A stretch of 64,000 bases of DNA from Mediterraneibacter massiliensis (GTDB taxonomy: Bacteria; Bacillota; Clostridia; Lachnospirales; Lachnospiraceae): NCBI RefSeq assembly GCF_001487105.1, contig NZ_LN913000.1, forward strand, positions 372,001-436,000. Direction: 5' to 3'. The notes under the pieces are model-generated. The model had not been told where the DNA came from. It worked only from the letters and a program-made list of their open reading frames with translations, and made no database searches. Within the stretch, counting starts at the first letter, position 1, and each line of letters starts with the position of its first letter. The translations under genes and the position numbers were made by a program. Below are positions 43,840-51,872 of the stretch, one piece after another.

Positions 43840-43872
43840 GGACGACCTCTGGTTGTCCATAAGTGCGCCCTT
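43840..43872. other. oriT: oriT with RSF1010/MobQ-type nic core
   Basis: An inverted repeat GGACGACC (43840-43847) and GGTTGTCC (43851-43858) is followed at once by TAAGTGCGCCCT (43860-43871). That core matches the RSF1010-family nick region (cut after TAAGTGCG). It lies between the relaxase and the divergently placed accessory gene, as in MobQ plasmids. Confidence 0.85.
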
Positions 43873-43917
43873 CATGAAAAAGCAATGAAGGGAATGAAAA
43901 ACTCATCCCCTCTGCCA

Positions 43918-44232
43918 TTACACTTCCTCCATATCGGTATTTGTTTCTTTCTGCATTGCCTTTGAGAAAAATTTCCCATTGGCTTCCTGCTTTTTCAGAA
44001 AACCAATCAGCTTTGGAATGTCTTCCTCCTCAATAGGCGCACCAAGAACGGATTCCACCGCACCGCCAACCTGACAGAGCCTATGGGTTCGTTTTTTACT
44101 TTCTTCGGCTTTCTTTCGTTTCAGAAGTTCTTTCTTCTGTGCTGCATATCGTTTTGCTTTTTCAAGGCTTTCCTGTTCCTTCTTTTCCATTTCAAGCATT
44201 CGTTCTTCATAACTTTTTGTTGATTTTGCCAT
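43918..44232 (-). CDS. Relaxosome accessory protein, DUF3847/TraD-like
   Basis: The 104-residue protein has a strongly charged N-terminal helix (YEERMLEMEKKEQESLEKAK), the motif RTHRLCQVGGAVESVLG and an acidic tail. Short proteins with this R-x4-G-x3-E pattern accompany MobQ relaxases and oriT in clostridial elements. It lies just upstream of oriT on the same strand as the relaxase. Confidence 0.7.
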   Translation of the reverse strand: MAKSTKSYEERMLEMEKKEQESLEKAKRYAAQKKELLKRKKAEESKKRTHRLCQVGGAVESVLGAPIEEEDIPKLIGFLKKQEANGKFFSKAMQKETNTDMEEV

Positions 44233-44351
44233 TATTACATTCCCCTTTCTTTTACAAACATAAGTTCTTGGTTGCGTATCAGAAGAAGCACATGGTATAA
44301 TCTTCTTGCGTGTAGGTATATCATGGCTTCGGTCTGATAGAACCTTTGGCG

Positions 44352-44378
44352 GTTTCTTTGGAAGCCGCCTTTTTAATT
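44352..44378 (+). terminator. Hairpin downstream of xis
   Basis: GGCGGTTTC and GAAGCCGCC (one G-U) are followed by TTTTT on the + strand. The 44233-44372 gap contains no gene. Confidence 0.35.
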
Positions 44379-44603
44379 TGCCACAGTTCTTGTTACAGCT
44401 TTTACATTTCCTCTATCCCTCAAATCACGACCTTCATTCGCTTCCATAAACATTTCCAGAATATCGGTTTTGATCAGCACTTTGCGACCAACCTTTAATA
44501 CCGGAAGTTTCTTCCATTCTACAAGCTGTCTTAAGGTGTTTCTGCCGATTCCCGTATAGTCGGCAGCTTCTTCGATGGATAATGCAATTTTTCTTTGCGT
44601 CAC
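44373..44603 (-). CDS. xis: Excisionase-type HTH protein
   Basis: The 76-residue MerR-like winged helix of the HTH_17 class (SIEEAADYTGIGRNTLRQLV, then LPVLKVGRKVLIKTDILEMF) is typical of ICE/IME excisionases. It is divergent from the XRE gene, with operators for that repressor between them. AAGGAGG lies 8 nt upstream. Confidence 0.85.
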   Translation of the reverse strand: MTQRKIALSIEEAADYTGIGRNTLRQLVEWKKLPVLKVGRKVLIKTDILEMFMEANEGRDLRDRGNVKAVTRTVAN

Positions 44604-44620
44604 ATAATCACCTCCTTATA

Positions 44621-44677
44621 AATTGCATTATGCAATTCTTGTGATGTAAGTATATCCTTTTCATATCTTTTTGTCAA
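44621..44677 (-). promoter_or_regulatory. xis promoter and proximal repressor operator
   Basis: On the minus strand TTGACA (44677-44672), 17 bp and TATACT (44654-44649) are followed by AATTGCA-TTA-TGCAATT (44637-44621), a perfect palindrome between promoter and xis ribosome site. Confidence 0.75.
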
Positions 44678-44707
44678 GCGTTAAGAAATATTAAAAACAA
44701 ACTTTAT

Positions 44708-44744
44708 ATTGCATATTGCAATTTTGGAAAAACAATGCTATAAT
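44708..44744 (+). promoter_or_regulatory. XRE repressor promoter and overlapping operator
   Basis: ATTGCA-TAT-TGCAAT (44708-44722) repeats the operator at 44621-44637. It overlaps the -35 TTGCAA (44716-44721), which is 17 bp from TATAAT (44739-44744). Confidence 0.75.
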
Positions 44745-44774
44745 TCATACATACCGAAAAAGGAGGCAGTCAGC

Positions 44775-45404
44775 ATGAAAGATAAAGAATTACGCAAGCT
44801 GATAGGGAGCAGAATAAAACAGCGCCGTCTGGAATTGAATCTGACACAGCCTTATGTCGCAGAAAAGATGGGTGTTACCGCTTCTACAATCCTGCGTTAT
44901 GAGAATGGTTCGATTGACAATACGAAAAAAATGGTGCTGGAAGGTCTTTCGGAAGCACTCCATGTATCTGTGGAATGGCTCAAAGGGGAAACAGATGAAT
45001 ATGAAACCGACATTACGGATAAGAGAGAGTTACAGATTCGTGATGCGATGGGAGATATTCTGAAACAGTTACCGCTTGCCCTTACCAAAGAAGAAGATGC
45101 TTTTTCAAAAGATTTATTACTGCTGATGTTAAAACAATATGGTCTGTTTTTGGATTCCTTCCAGTTCGCCTGCAAAAATTTTAAGGGGAATGCTGGTCAG
45201 ACGGATATTGCCAAAACAATAGGGTTTGAATCGAATGATGAATATAATGAGATTATGTTTTTAAGGGAAATCACTCACACCATCAATGCTTTTAATGAGA
45301 TGGCAGACGTTGTAAGGCTCTATTCCAAGAAACCCAAAACAGCAGAACAAAGGCTTGCAAATCTTTTATCAGAAGTCTTATACGAAGATTCCGAATCGGT
45401 ATAG
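44775..45404 (+). CDS. XRE family repressor
   Basis: The 209-residue protein has an N-terminal Cro/C1 HTH (LNLTQPYVAEKMGVTASTIL, about residues 20-39, then YENGSIDNTKK) and a helical C-terminal domain (about 80-209). The ATG at 44775 has AAAAGGAGG upstream. Two identical palindromes in the divergent control region point to a lysis/lysogeny-like switch between it and xis. Confidence 0.88.
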   Translation: MKDKELRKLIGSRIKQRRLELNLTQPYVAEKMGVTASTILRYENGSIDNTKKMVLEGLSEALHVSVEWLKGETDEYETDITDKRELQIRDAMGDILKQLPLALTKEEDAFSKDLLLLMLKQYGLFLDSFQFACKNFKGNAGQTDIAKTIGFESNDEYNEIMFLREITHTINAFNEMADVVRLYSKKPKTAEQRLANLLSEVLYEDSESV

Positions 45405-45490
45405 TAAGACAACCGGAGTTATGATATACTTACACGCACGAAGCATTTCATCAGTTCCGATTGTCCAATATCGAAAGGAGACATACGATT

Positions 45491-46786
45491 ATGGCAAAAG
45501 GATCTGTAAGAAAAAAAGGAAAGAAATGGTATTACCGCTTCTATGTAGAGGACGCAAGCGGCAATCTTGTTCAGAAAGAATGCGTTGGAACAGAAAGCAA
45601 AAGTGAAACTGAAAAGCTGCTCCGTCAGGCAATGGATGATTATGAGAAAAAGAAATTTGTTGCCAAAGCGGAAAATCTCACAGTCGGACAGCTTCTGGAT
45701 GTGTGGGCAGAGGAGGAATTAAAAACAGGTACGCTCAGCAATGGTACTGTGGAGAATTACCTCGGAACAATCCGAAATATTAAGAAACACCCATTGTCAG
45801 AACGGAAATTAAAAAATGTAACCTCTGAGCATTTGCAATCCTTCTTTGATTTGCTTTCCTTCGGGGGAGTTCATCCCGACGGAAAAGAGAGAAAGGGTTA
45901 CAGCAAAGATTACATCCATTCTTTTTCCGCAGTCATGCAACAGTCCTTCCGTTTTGCAGTATTTCCAAAGCAGTATATTACGTTCAATCCCATGCAGTAT
46001 ATTAAACTGCGGTATCAGACGGATGAAGTGGATTTGTTTTCCGATGAGGATATGGACGGAAATATCCAACCAATTTCACGAGAAGATTATGAAAGATTGC
46101 TTGCTTATCTGCAAAAAAAGAACCCAGCCGCAATACTTCCAATCCAGATAGCCTATTATGCCGGACTTCGCATTGGAGAAGCCTGCGGTTTGGCATGGCA
46201 GGACGTAAATCTGGAAGAACAATGCCTTACCATAAGACGCAGCATCCGATATGATGGCTCAAAGCGCAAATATATCATCGGACCAACCAAGCGGAAAAAA
46301 GTAAGAGTTGTTGATTTTGGAGATACACTGGTAGAGATTTTCCGTAATGCCCGGAAAGAACAGTTAAAAAATCGGATGCAGTACGGAGAACTTTATCACA
46401 CGAACTACTACAAAGAGGTCAAAGAGAAAAACAGAGTGTACTACGAATATTACTGCTTAGACAGAACAGAGGAAGTCCCGGCAGATTATAAAGAAATTTC
46501 TTTCGTCTGTTTAAGACCAGATGGTTGTCTGGAACTTCCAACTACTTTGGGGACTGTTTGCAGAAAAGTGGCAAAAACATTAGAGGGATTTGAAGGCTTT
46601 CATTTTCACCAGTTACGTCACACCTATACAAGCAACCTTTTAGCAAATGGGGCTGCCCCAAAAGATGTGCAGGAACTGTTAGGACACTCAGATGTAAGTA
46701 CCACAATGAATGTCTATGCTCACTCCACAAGAGATGCTAAACGAAAATCAGTTAGGCTTCTTGATAAAGTGGTAGGCAATGATTAA
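45491..46786 (+). CDS. int: Tyrosine recombinase / integrase
   Basis: The 431-residue integrase has an AP2-like arm-binding N-terminus (KGSVRKKGKKWYYRFYVED), a SAM-like core domain (about residues 60-170) and a catalytic domain with R in YAGLRIGEACG, H373-x2-R376 in HQLRHTY, H in GHSDVS and Y409 in MNVYAHS. It is intact. It is clearly different from the Tn916-type integrase at 32519. AAAGGAG lies 10 nt upstream. Confidence 0.94.
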   Translation: MAKGSVRKKGKKWYYRFYVEDASGNLVQKECVGTESKSETEKLLRQAMDDYEKKKFVAKAENLTVGQLLDVWAEEELKTGTLSNGTVENYLGTIRNIKKHPLSERKLKNVTSEHLQSFFDLLSFGGVHPDGKERKGYSKDYIHSFSAVMQQSFRFAVFPKQYITFNPMQYIKLRYQTDEVDLFSDEDMDGNIQPISREDYERLLAYLQKKNPAAILPIQIAYYAGLRIGEACGLAWQDVNLEEQCLTIRRSIRYDGSKRKYIIGPTKRKKVRVVDFGDTLVEIFRNARKEQLKNRMQYGELYHTNYYKEVKEKNRVYYEYYCLDRTEEVPADYKEISFVCLRPDGCLELPTTLGTVCRKVAKTLEGFEGFHFHQLRHTYTSNLLANGAAPKDVQELLGHSDVSTTMNVYAHSTRDAKRKSVRLLDKVVGND

Positions 46787-46790
46787 AAAA

Positions 46791-46886
46791 ATTCCCTTAT
46801 TTCCCTTGTGATTATCTCATAAGGGCAAAAATAAGGGAAACTACATATCATTTCACTAATGGACAGGCTGGAAAGCCTATAAAATA
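46791..46886. repeat. Right-end repeats of the MobQ element
   Basis: TTCCCTTAT (46792-46800) and ATAAGGGAA (46831-46839) form a perfect inverted repeat directly after the int stop. TTTCCCTTGTG lies inside and CCTATAAAATA at 46876-46886. The first part matches 27689-27767; the last word recurs at 28246 and 33812. Confidence 0.5.
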
Positions 46887-46931
46887 GGGAAAGTTAGAGA
46901 GATAATTATATAAATTCCAGTTTGTGGAATT

Positions 46932-46972
46932 GCTCTTTGAGAGAGGAACACCCTTTCTCAAAGAGCTTTTTT
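46932..46972 (+). terminator. Intrinsic terminator
   Basis: GCTCTTTGAG (46932-46941) pairs perfectly with CTCAAAGAGC (46957-46966) and is followed by six T. Confidence 0.75.
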
Positions 46973-47046
46973 ATTCACATATTCGCAAACTTGGGGAAAT
47001 ATCCTTTTCTTCATATAATAAAGCCAAAGGAAGGAGAGGATTTGCT

Positions 47047-47451
47047 ATGCGTAATCTTTTGTCAGAAGTACATCCGGAGCTTATTAGAGAATGGTCAGAT
47101 AAGAACCTACCGCTGACACCTGATAAGGTAACCTTTGGTTCAAATAAAAGAGTTTGGTGGAAAGGTGTTTGTGGTCACGAATGGCAGACAAGCGTTAAGG
47201 CTCGTTCAAACGGAGAGAAATGCTCGATATGTTCGGGAGCAAGAGTAGTGAAAGGAATTAACGATTTAGCAACACTGAAGCCGACCGAGGTTTCAATAGG
47301 TTCTCATAAAAAGATTGTATGGAAAGGGAAATGCGGGCACGAGTGGATAGACACTATAAAAAGCAGAGCAACATACAGTTATATTTCTGTGCGATACCTG
47401 CTGTCTGAAAGATTGAATTTTCTAATTCCTGTTTCTCTTTTGCTTTATTAA
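47047..47451 (+). pseudogene. Zinc-ribbon domain protein, 3' truncated
   Basis: From the ATG at 47047 (GGAGAGG upstream) the protein shows one and a half copies of the W-x-N/GHEW zinc-ribbon module: WWKGVCGHEWQTSVKARS with CSICSG, then VWKGKCGHEWIDTIKSRA. The second copy breaks off before its CxxC, and the remaining frame runs into inverted integrase sequence. A rearrangement has removed the 3' part. Confidence 0.7.
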
Positions 47452-47593
47452 GTGTCGCTTGGTGCTGTGCCTGTCCAAAACGGTTGATGAAAATAAAATC
47501 TGTGTATCCGTCAATTGTAACTTCACAGTGAATGCCCAAATCTTTCTGTTTCTGCTTTTCAATTTCAAATGCTTCTCTTACAAAATCGAGCAT
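47441..47593 (-). pseudogene. Inverted fragment of a Tn1549-type integrase
   Basis: About 51 residues on the minus strand (FEIEKQKQKDLGIHCEVTI, then DGYTDFIFINRFGQAQHQAT) match the middle of a Tn916/Tn1549-like tyrosine recombinase. No start, no catalytic residues. It is reversed relative to the neighbouring ICE fragments. Confidence 0.65.
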
Positions 47594-48395
47594 AGGGACT
47601 TAAAGCGTCTGGATTATCAGCAGGAAGAAGGACTTATGAGCAGTCTTCCGCTTGGTGTAAATCATATTCCTATTAAGAGAGCGTTGACAACGACCAGTAC
47701 AGCCATTTTCGTACCATTTACCACACAGGAATTATTCATGAGCGGTGATTCTTTGTATTATGGATTGAATGCTACCAGCAATAATCTGATCGTGGTAGAC
47801 AGTAAGGATTATATCAATCCGCTGCCTTCCGCTTGTATATCAGAATTATTTTTCTGATCCCAAACCAGAAAATATGCCGATTCTTGGAGATTTGTATGAC
47901 TGTCTCCGAAAACAGAAGGAATCCCAGGCACAAAGGATTGTTACAGCTTTGATATCAAGGAACTTGGAAAGAAAATCTACTTGGCACTATGTTGATGAAT
48001 GCCATCTCCTTCTGAAAGAAGAGCAGACGGCAGCTTATTCGGTAGAGATCTTCAAGAAGTTTAGGAAGTGGGGCGGAATTACGACTGGAATCACGCAGAA
48101 TATAAAGGACATCCTTTCCAGCCGGGAAATCGAAAATATTTTTGAAAATAGTGATTTTATTTTAATGTTAAATCAGGCTGCAGGTGACCGGCAGATCCTG
48201 GCAAAACAATTAAATATCTCACCGTATCAGTTATCTTATGTTACGAATTCTGGGGAAGGAGAAGGGCTTCTCTTTTATGGGATAACAATCGTTCCGTTTA
48301 AGGAAAAGTTTGATAAGTCCCTAAAGTTATATTCTCTCATGACAACAAAGCCAGAAGAAGTGAAGCAAAGGGAAAAGGAAGGGAGGATTCATTAG
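47594..48395 (+). pseudogene. VirB4/TraE-type conjugation ATPase, internally deleted
   Basis: Two out-of-frame pieces survive. The first, to about 47839, has LDYQQEEGLMSSLPLGVN and STAIFVPFTTQEL. The second, about 47840-48395, has Walker B-like YVDECHLLL, GITTGITQNIKDILSS and SDFILMLNQAAGDRQILA. The Walker A segment between them is missing and the frame shifts. This is the signature ATPase of an ICE mating pore, here dead. Confidence 0.85.
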
Positions 48396-48445
48396 TCAAA
48401 ATGTGATATAAAAATCAATATAAGTGTCAAATCATTACAAATGCA

Positions 48446-48474
48446 TTGAATTAGAAGTGATTAGGCATTATAAT
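48446..48474 (+). promoter_or_regulatory. Toxin-antitoxin promoter
   Basis: TTGAAT (48446-48451), 17 bp and TATAAT (48469-48474) stand just before the antitoxin ribosome site. Confidence 0.65.
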
Positions 48475-48497
48475 AAAGAAAAACGGAGGTGTGAAAT

Positions 48498-48791
48498 ATG
48501 TCAAGTACAATACAAATTCGAGTCGATGATGAGTTAAAAACGAAATCCGATCAGCTTTTTAAAGATCTTGGAACAGATACAACTACAGCGATTCGGATGT
48601 TTTTAACGCAAGCTGTGGCAAATAATGGTTTTCCATTTGAAATTAAAAGAATAGTACGAAGTCCATATAGTCCTATGACGGAAGAAGAGATTTTAGAAAA
48701 ACTGGAGAAATCCAGAGAGTCAGCAACAAAAGGAAATTACAAATCAGCGGAAGTGGCTGTTTCAGAACTGAGGGGAAAATATGGATTATAA
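48498..48791 (+). CDS. RelB/DinJ family antitoxin
   Basis: The 97-residue protein has the ribbon-helix-helix start IQIRVDDELKTKSDQLFKDL and the conserved TTTAIRMFLTQAV helix of RelB/DinJ antitoxins, with a C-terminal toxin-binding tail. GGAGGTG lies 6 nt upstream. It overlaps the toxin gene by 11 bp. It should bind and silence the toxin and repress its own promoter. Confidence 0.92.
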   Translation: MSSTIQIRVDDELKTKSDQLFKDLGTDTTTAIRMFLTQAVANNGFPFEIKRIVRSPYSPMTEEEILEKLEKSRESATKGNYKSAEVAVSELRGKYGL

Positions 48792-49095
48792 GGTTGTTGT
48801 TACATCAGATGCAGAAGAAGATTTCGATAGATTTATTCAACATCTTCTCTTTGAAAAGAAAAATGAACAAGCAGCCAGAAATATTCTTGATGATTTTGAA
48901 GATACATTAAATTGCTTGAAAAATGTTGCAGGAAGTTTGTCTTTATGTGAGAACCAAAGACTTAGAGCGTTAGGTTATCATAGAATGAATTTTTTAAGAC
49001 ATCGATATTTTATGCTCTATAGAATCGAAGAAAATATGGTGTTCATAGATAACATATTTCATGAACTTCAAGACTACGAAAACAAAATGAAATAA
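48781..49095 (+). CDS. RelE/ParE superfamily toxin
   Basis: The 104-residue protein begins MDYKVVVTSDAEEDFDRFIQ, then shows LRHRYFMLYRIEENMVFIDNIFHELQDY, the RelE/ParE fold with C-terminal strands. RelE-type toxins cut mRNA at the ribosome; ParE-type poison gyrase. Pairing with a RelB/DinJ antitoxin favours the former. Length is normal. Confidence 0.9.
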   Translation: MDYKVVVTSDAEEDFDRFIQHLLFEKKNEQAARNILDDFEDTLNCLKNVAGSLSLCENQRLRALGYHRMNFLRHRYFMLYRIEENMVFIDNIFHELQDYENKMK

Positions 49096-49207
49096 AATCG
49101 AGATAACAAAATAAAGGAAAAGTGCATTCACACTTTTGGGAAAAGTCATTTACTGTAAAAATGTAAATGGCTTTTTGTTTTTCTCGATGGAAAGGAGAAT
49201 ATATTTT

Positions 49208-49425
49208 GCAGGAAAAGAATTTGCAGGAAAAGATACGGTCGTGCCCAAAATGACAAGAGACGGCCTGACAGAAGAAAATCTGGCAGATGGCTCCGTAAAA
49301 GATATCAGCCATAAAAGCCGGGGCAGACCGCCGGAAATGAAACAGGACTTTGTTTTTGACCGGGAAAAGAAGAAAGCGGAGCTGCCGGATGGACAAGGCG
49401 GGGAAGGGAACCTAAAAAGAAAGCA
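49208..49425 (+). pseudogene. Fragment of an unidentified mobile-element protein
   Basis: An open stretch (KDISHKSRGRPPEMKQDFVF, then a Lys/Glu-rich segment) has no good start and looks like an internal piece of an ICE gene. It ends where the MerR fragment begins. Function not recognised. Confidence 0.3.
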
Positions 49426-49518
49426 GATGCTTTAGATAAGGTAAACGATAGAATATGTAGAGAACTTGGACTGCATTATGATAGCAACTATAACTTGGTT
49501 ATAAAAAAGTTTGAATAA
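49417..49518 (+). pseudogene. 3' fragment of a MerR-type regulator
   Basis: The frame ending at TAA 49516-49518 encodes DKVNDRICRELGLHYDSNYN, nearly identical to the C-terminus of the MerR regulator at 26008-26886. Only about 30 residues are left. The rest of the 49096-49747 gap holds no intact gene. Confidence 0.75.
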
Positions 49519-49680
49519 ATGGGTGTATCTAAAAAGGAACAAAAGTTGAAAGACTACAAATTCAGTTTGCGGAACTCAATGCCAATTAAATAATTGCTGC
49601 TTTTAAAGTAGTATTACTGAGCAGGAAGGCAGGGTGTGACGGAAGAACTGAAAGCAACGGATATGATGAGATGGATATTG

Positions 49681-49709
49681 TTGACAAGTAAACTTGGCGT
49701 GATTACAAT
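49681..49709 (+). promoter_or_regulatory. Promoter of the small membrane protein/XRE operon
   Basis: TTGACA (49681-49686), 17 bp and TACAAT (49704-49709) lie 38 nt upstream of the first gene. Confidence 0.65.
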
Positions 49710-49747
49710 TAAAGTGTGCAAAGAAAACTTGGAGCGGAGGTGCTTTT

Positions 49748-50077
49748 ATGGAAAAAGACGAAATCTTAAATGCAAGTAGAAAAGAACATGGAAATAAAGA
49801 CTTGGCTGAAATGGAAGTGATATATCAGGCAGGAAGTCATGCAGGCAGAGTGGGTGCTTTGGTGTGCTGTCTGCTTTCCTTATTATCTTCTCTGCTTGCC
49901 CATACTATGCTTTACAGTCCGTGGGTTATATACTTTAGTATTCTTGCAACACAATGGTTAGTTCGTTTTATCAAAATGAAGCGAAAGAGTGATTTGGTAT
50001 TAACCATTACGTTTTTAATTCTTTCCATTTTGGCATTTGTTGGATTTATTTACCGAATTTTAGAGGGAAGTATATGA
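49748..50077 (+). CDS. Small membrane protein (DUF6442-like)
   Basis: The 109-residue protein has a charged N-terminus (MEKDEILNASRKEHGNKDLA) and three likely membrane spans (about residues 38-57, 58-72 and 82-102). The opening matches what I remember of DUF6442. It overlaps the following XRE gene by 4 bp (ATGA). GGAGCGGAGG lies upstream. The gene trio probably acts together; function unknown. Confidence 0.75.
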   Translation: MEKDEILNASRKEHGNKDLAEMEVIYQAGSHAGRVGALVCCLLSLLSSLLAHTMLYSPWVIYFSILATQWLVRFIKMKRKSDLVLTITFLILSILAFVGFIYRILEGSI

Positions 50078-50280
50078 AAGAACAATTACACCTGAAAAAT
50101 CACTTAAAGGAAGTTCGTACTGAGGCAAATCTTTCTCAAGCTCAGCTTGCAGAAATGGTAGGAGTATCAAGAAATACCATTAGTTCTATCGAAACTGGAC
50201 AGTTCAATCCAACAGCAAAGTTGGCATTGGTTTTATGTATTGCTTTAGACAAGAAGTTCGAGGAACTGTTCTATTTTTAG
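50074..50280 (+). CDS. Small XRE family regulator (YozG-like)
   Basis: The 68-residue protein is a single Cro/C1 HTH (NLSQAQLAEMVGVSRNTISS, then FNPTAKLALVLCIALDKKFE). Such minimal regulators commonly control the membrane-protein gene with which they overlap. Confidence 0.92.
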   Translation: MKEQLHLKNHLKEVRTEANLSQAQLAEMVGVSRNTISSIETGQFNPTAKLALVLCIALDKKFEELFYF

Positions 50281-50289
50281 GAGGTAATT

Positions 50290-50592
50290 ATGGAGAACAT
50301 TATGTTATTGATTTTAGGAGTATTCATATCTGTTATAGGAATTGTAAATATAAAAGGAAATATTAGCACAATTCATTCTTACAACAGGCGAAAAGTAAAA
50401 GAAGAAGATATACCAAAGTATGGAAAAACGATTGGAATCGGAACACTGATTATAGGAATATCTCTTGTGTTAGGTTTTATCGCTTCGTTTTGGAGCGGAG
50501 AAATTATGGGCTTTATCATTCTGCCAGCGGTTATTGTCGGATTGGGGTTGATGCTTTATGGGCAATTCAAATATAACAAGGGTATTTTTTGA
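50290..50592 (+). CDS. Small membrane protein (DUF3784-like)
   Basis: The 100-residue protein has three membrane spans (about residues 3-20, 50-70 and 75-93) and an inside loop (NIKGNISTIHSYNRRKVKEE) typical of DUF3784 proteins as I recall them. GGAGG lies 6 nt upstream; it starts 9 bp after the XRE stop. Confidence 0.75.
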   Translation: MENIMLLILGVFISVIGIVNIKGNISTIHSYNRRKVKEEDIPKYGKTIGIGTLIIGISLVLGFIASFWSGEIMGFIILPAVIVGLGLMLYGQFKYNKGIF

Positions 50593-50692
50593 GCAGTAGA
50601 TATAAAATTATATTAGACAAAAAGCAGCATAGAAATGCGGTGTTTTTTATTTTCAGACGGAAAGGAGAGCGAAAAATCATGAAGCAAACAAA

Positions 50693-50797
50693 ATGGTAAG
50701 ATCCAAAGAAGATTATACGGAACTGACTGCACTTGCAAAGGAAGGAATCTCGAGCCGAGCAGGGTTTAAAAAACTGAGAGGAAGCGGACGGTTATAA
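50693..50797 (+). pseudogene. 34-residue remnant ORF
   Basis: An open frame (MVRSKEDYTELTALAKEGIS, then a basic tail) has no Shine-Dalgarno at its ATG and looks like the end of a mobile-element gene. The rest of 50593-51006 shows nothing I can identify. Confidence 0.25.
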
Positions 50798-51006
50798 TAG
50801 AAAATCAGTTATATAAAATGGAATTCTAAATTTAATCTTACCGCATATTTTTTACTTTTCCTCATGGTCATGAGGATTTTTTGCTTAAATCCTATCTATA
50901 TGAACCATTCTGCTTTTTGGCTTTCTACAAGAGTATAGCAGAGGTGATCATACAGCAGGAATCCATTCCCATCATCTTACGTGGCGGGAGGCTTATGATT
51001 GCAACT

Positions 51007-51459
51007 TCAATTCATTTTACATGGATAAAGTCTATATCCATACATCTCACCACTTGTAACTTTTTCACATTCAAAAATTGCTGTATCGGGAGAAAAAGCA
51101 GCATATTTTTTTGAATAATTGATATCTTCATATGGATAAATTAGCAATGGCGTTAGTGCTGTATAAGCATTTTTGAATATTTCATCATACACCACTTCAT
51201 TGTTTAAAACAAAAATCATTCCTGAAGTTAAATCAAGGGAACCTTCATATCGCACCCCTATTGCTTCTTCAATCTCTTTTTGGGTAATAGGATATCTAAA
51301 AATCAGTAATGTATCCCATTCAAACTGTGTAAAATCAGATATTTTTACACAAGTTTTTTCCTGCATATTTTCATCTAAATATGAAAATATGTCCTTTTGT
51401 AACGACACATTTTGACTTTTACATCCCCCCAAAATAGTTACTAACATAATAAATAGCAT
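51007..51459 (-). CDS. Putative lipoprotein, N-terminus probably frameshifted
   Basis: From the ATG at 51459, 150 residues begin with a short hydrophobic stretch and lipobox LGGC, so the mature protein would be lipid-anchored outside the membrane. No Shine-Dalgarno precedes that ATG. A better start (ATG 51485, MFKKSIKIV, AGGAGG 7 nt upstream) is in another frame, 26 nt away, suggesting a one-base loss in the A-rich stretch. No recognised domain. Confidence 0.6.
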   Translation of the reverse strand: MLFIMLVTILGGCKSQNVSLQKDIFSYLDENMQEKTCVKISDFTQFEWDTLLIFRYPITQKEIEEAIGVRYEGSLDLTSGMIFVLNNEVVYDEIFKNAYTALTPLLIYPYEDINYSKKYAAFSPDTAIFECEKVTSGEMYGYRLYPCKMN

Positions 51460-51526
51460 ACTATTTTTATTGACTTTTTAAACATTTTGCTGCCTCCTTA
51501 AACCTCATTGCTAGAGAGTTGACGGG

Positions 51527-51769
51527 TTATTTTTTAAATGATATTGCTTTATATTTGTAAATTCCTCGCTGCTTGATGAAAGGACATTCCATTATTTGAA
51601 TACCAAGTTCTTGTGCAATGAGATAAGGGGTACGAGTTCCACATCGTCTGCATATTTGCTTGGATTTTATCAGTATGATACATTTTACAGAAACTAGTTT
51701 TATATTAGCTTTTTTACGGGGCTTAAATACATCAGCTTCTGTAATTGAAATCGTAAATCTGTTGGACAA
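51527..51769 (-). pseudogene. ImmA/IrrE-like N-terminal fragment
   Basis: The 80-residue frame contains RTPYLIAQELGIQIMECPF and QRGIYKYKAISFKK, the usual first part of an ImmA/IrrE peptidase. The HExxH catalytic helix is absent, so it is a truncated remnant. Confidence 0.5.
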
Positions 51770-51872
51770 AGTCCTTGGAATGAAAACATTCAGTCATTTG
51801 TTTCCGGTTATTCTGACAGATAATTATTTCTGAACGTATTATACCATATCGAAATACGAATGAAAATCTGAG

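Larger units (their letters stand above)
41331..46886. mobile_element. MobQ-type integrative mobilizable element (left end not resolved)
   Basis: A second element carries DUF6040-like and coiled-coil genes, a MobA/MobL relaxase, an RSF1010-type oriT, a relaxosome accessory gene, Xis, an XRE repressor and an integrase whose stop is followed by element-end repeats (46791-46886). It has no mating-pore genes. The left boundary lies somewhere between 41140 and 41331. Confidence 0.65.

Noticed and set aside
43595..43918. 107-codon minus-strand frame over the oriT region
   Set aside because: It covers the oriT stems and overlaps the relaxase start in another frame; no ribosome site and no domain.
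47354..47593. Functional 79-residue minus-strand gene
   Set aside because: Only an integrase core fragment is recognisable, with no start signal and no catalytic residues.
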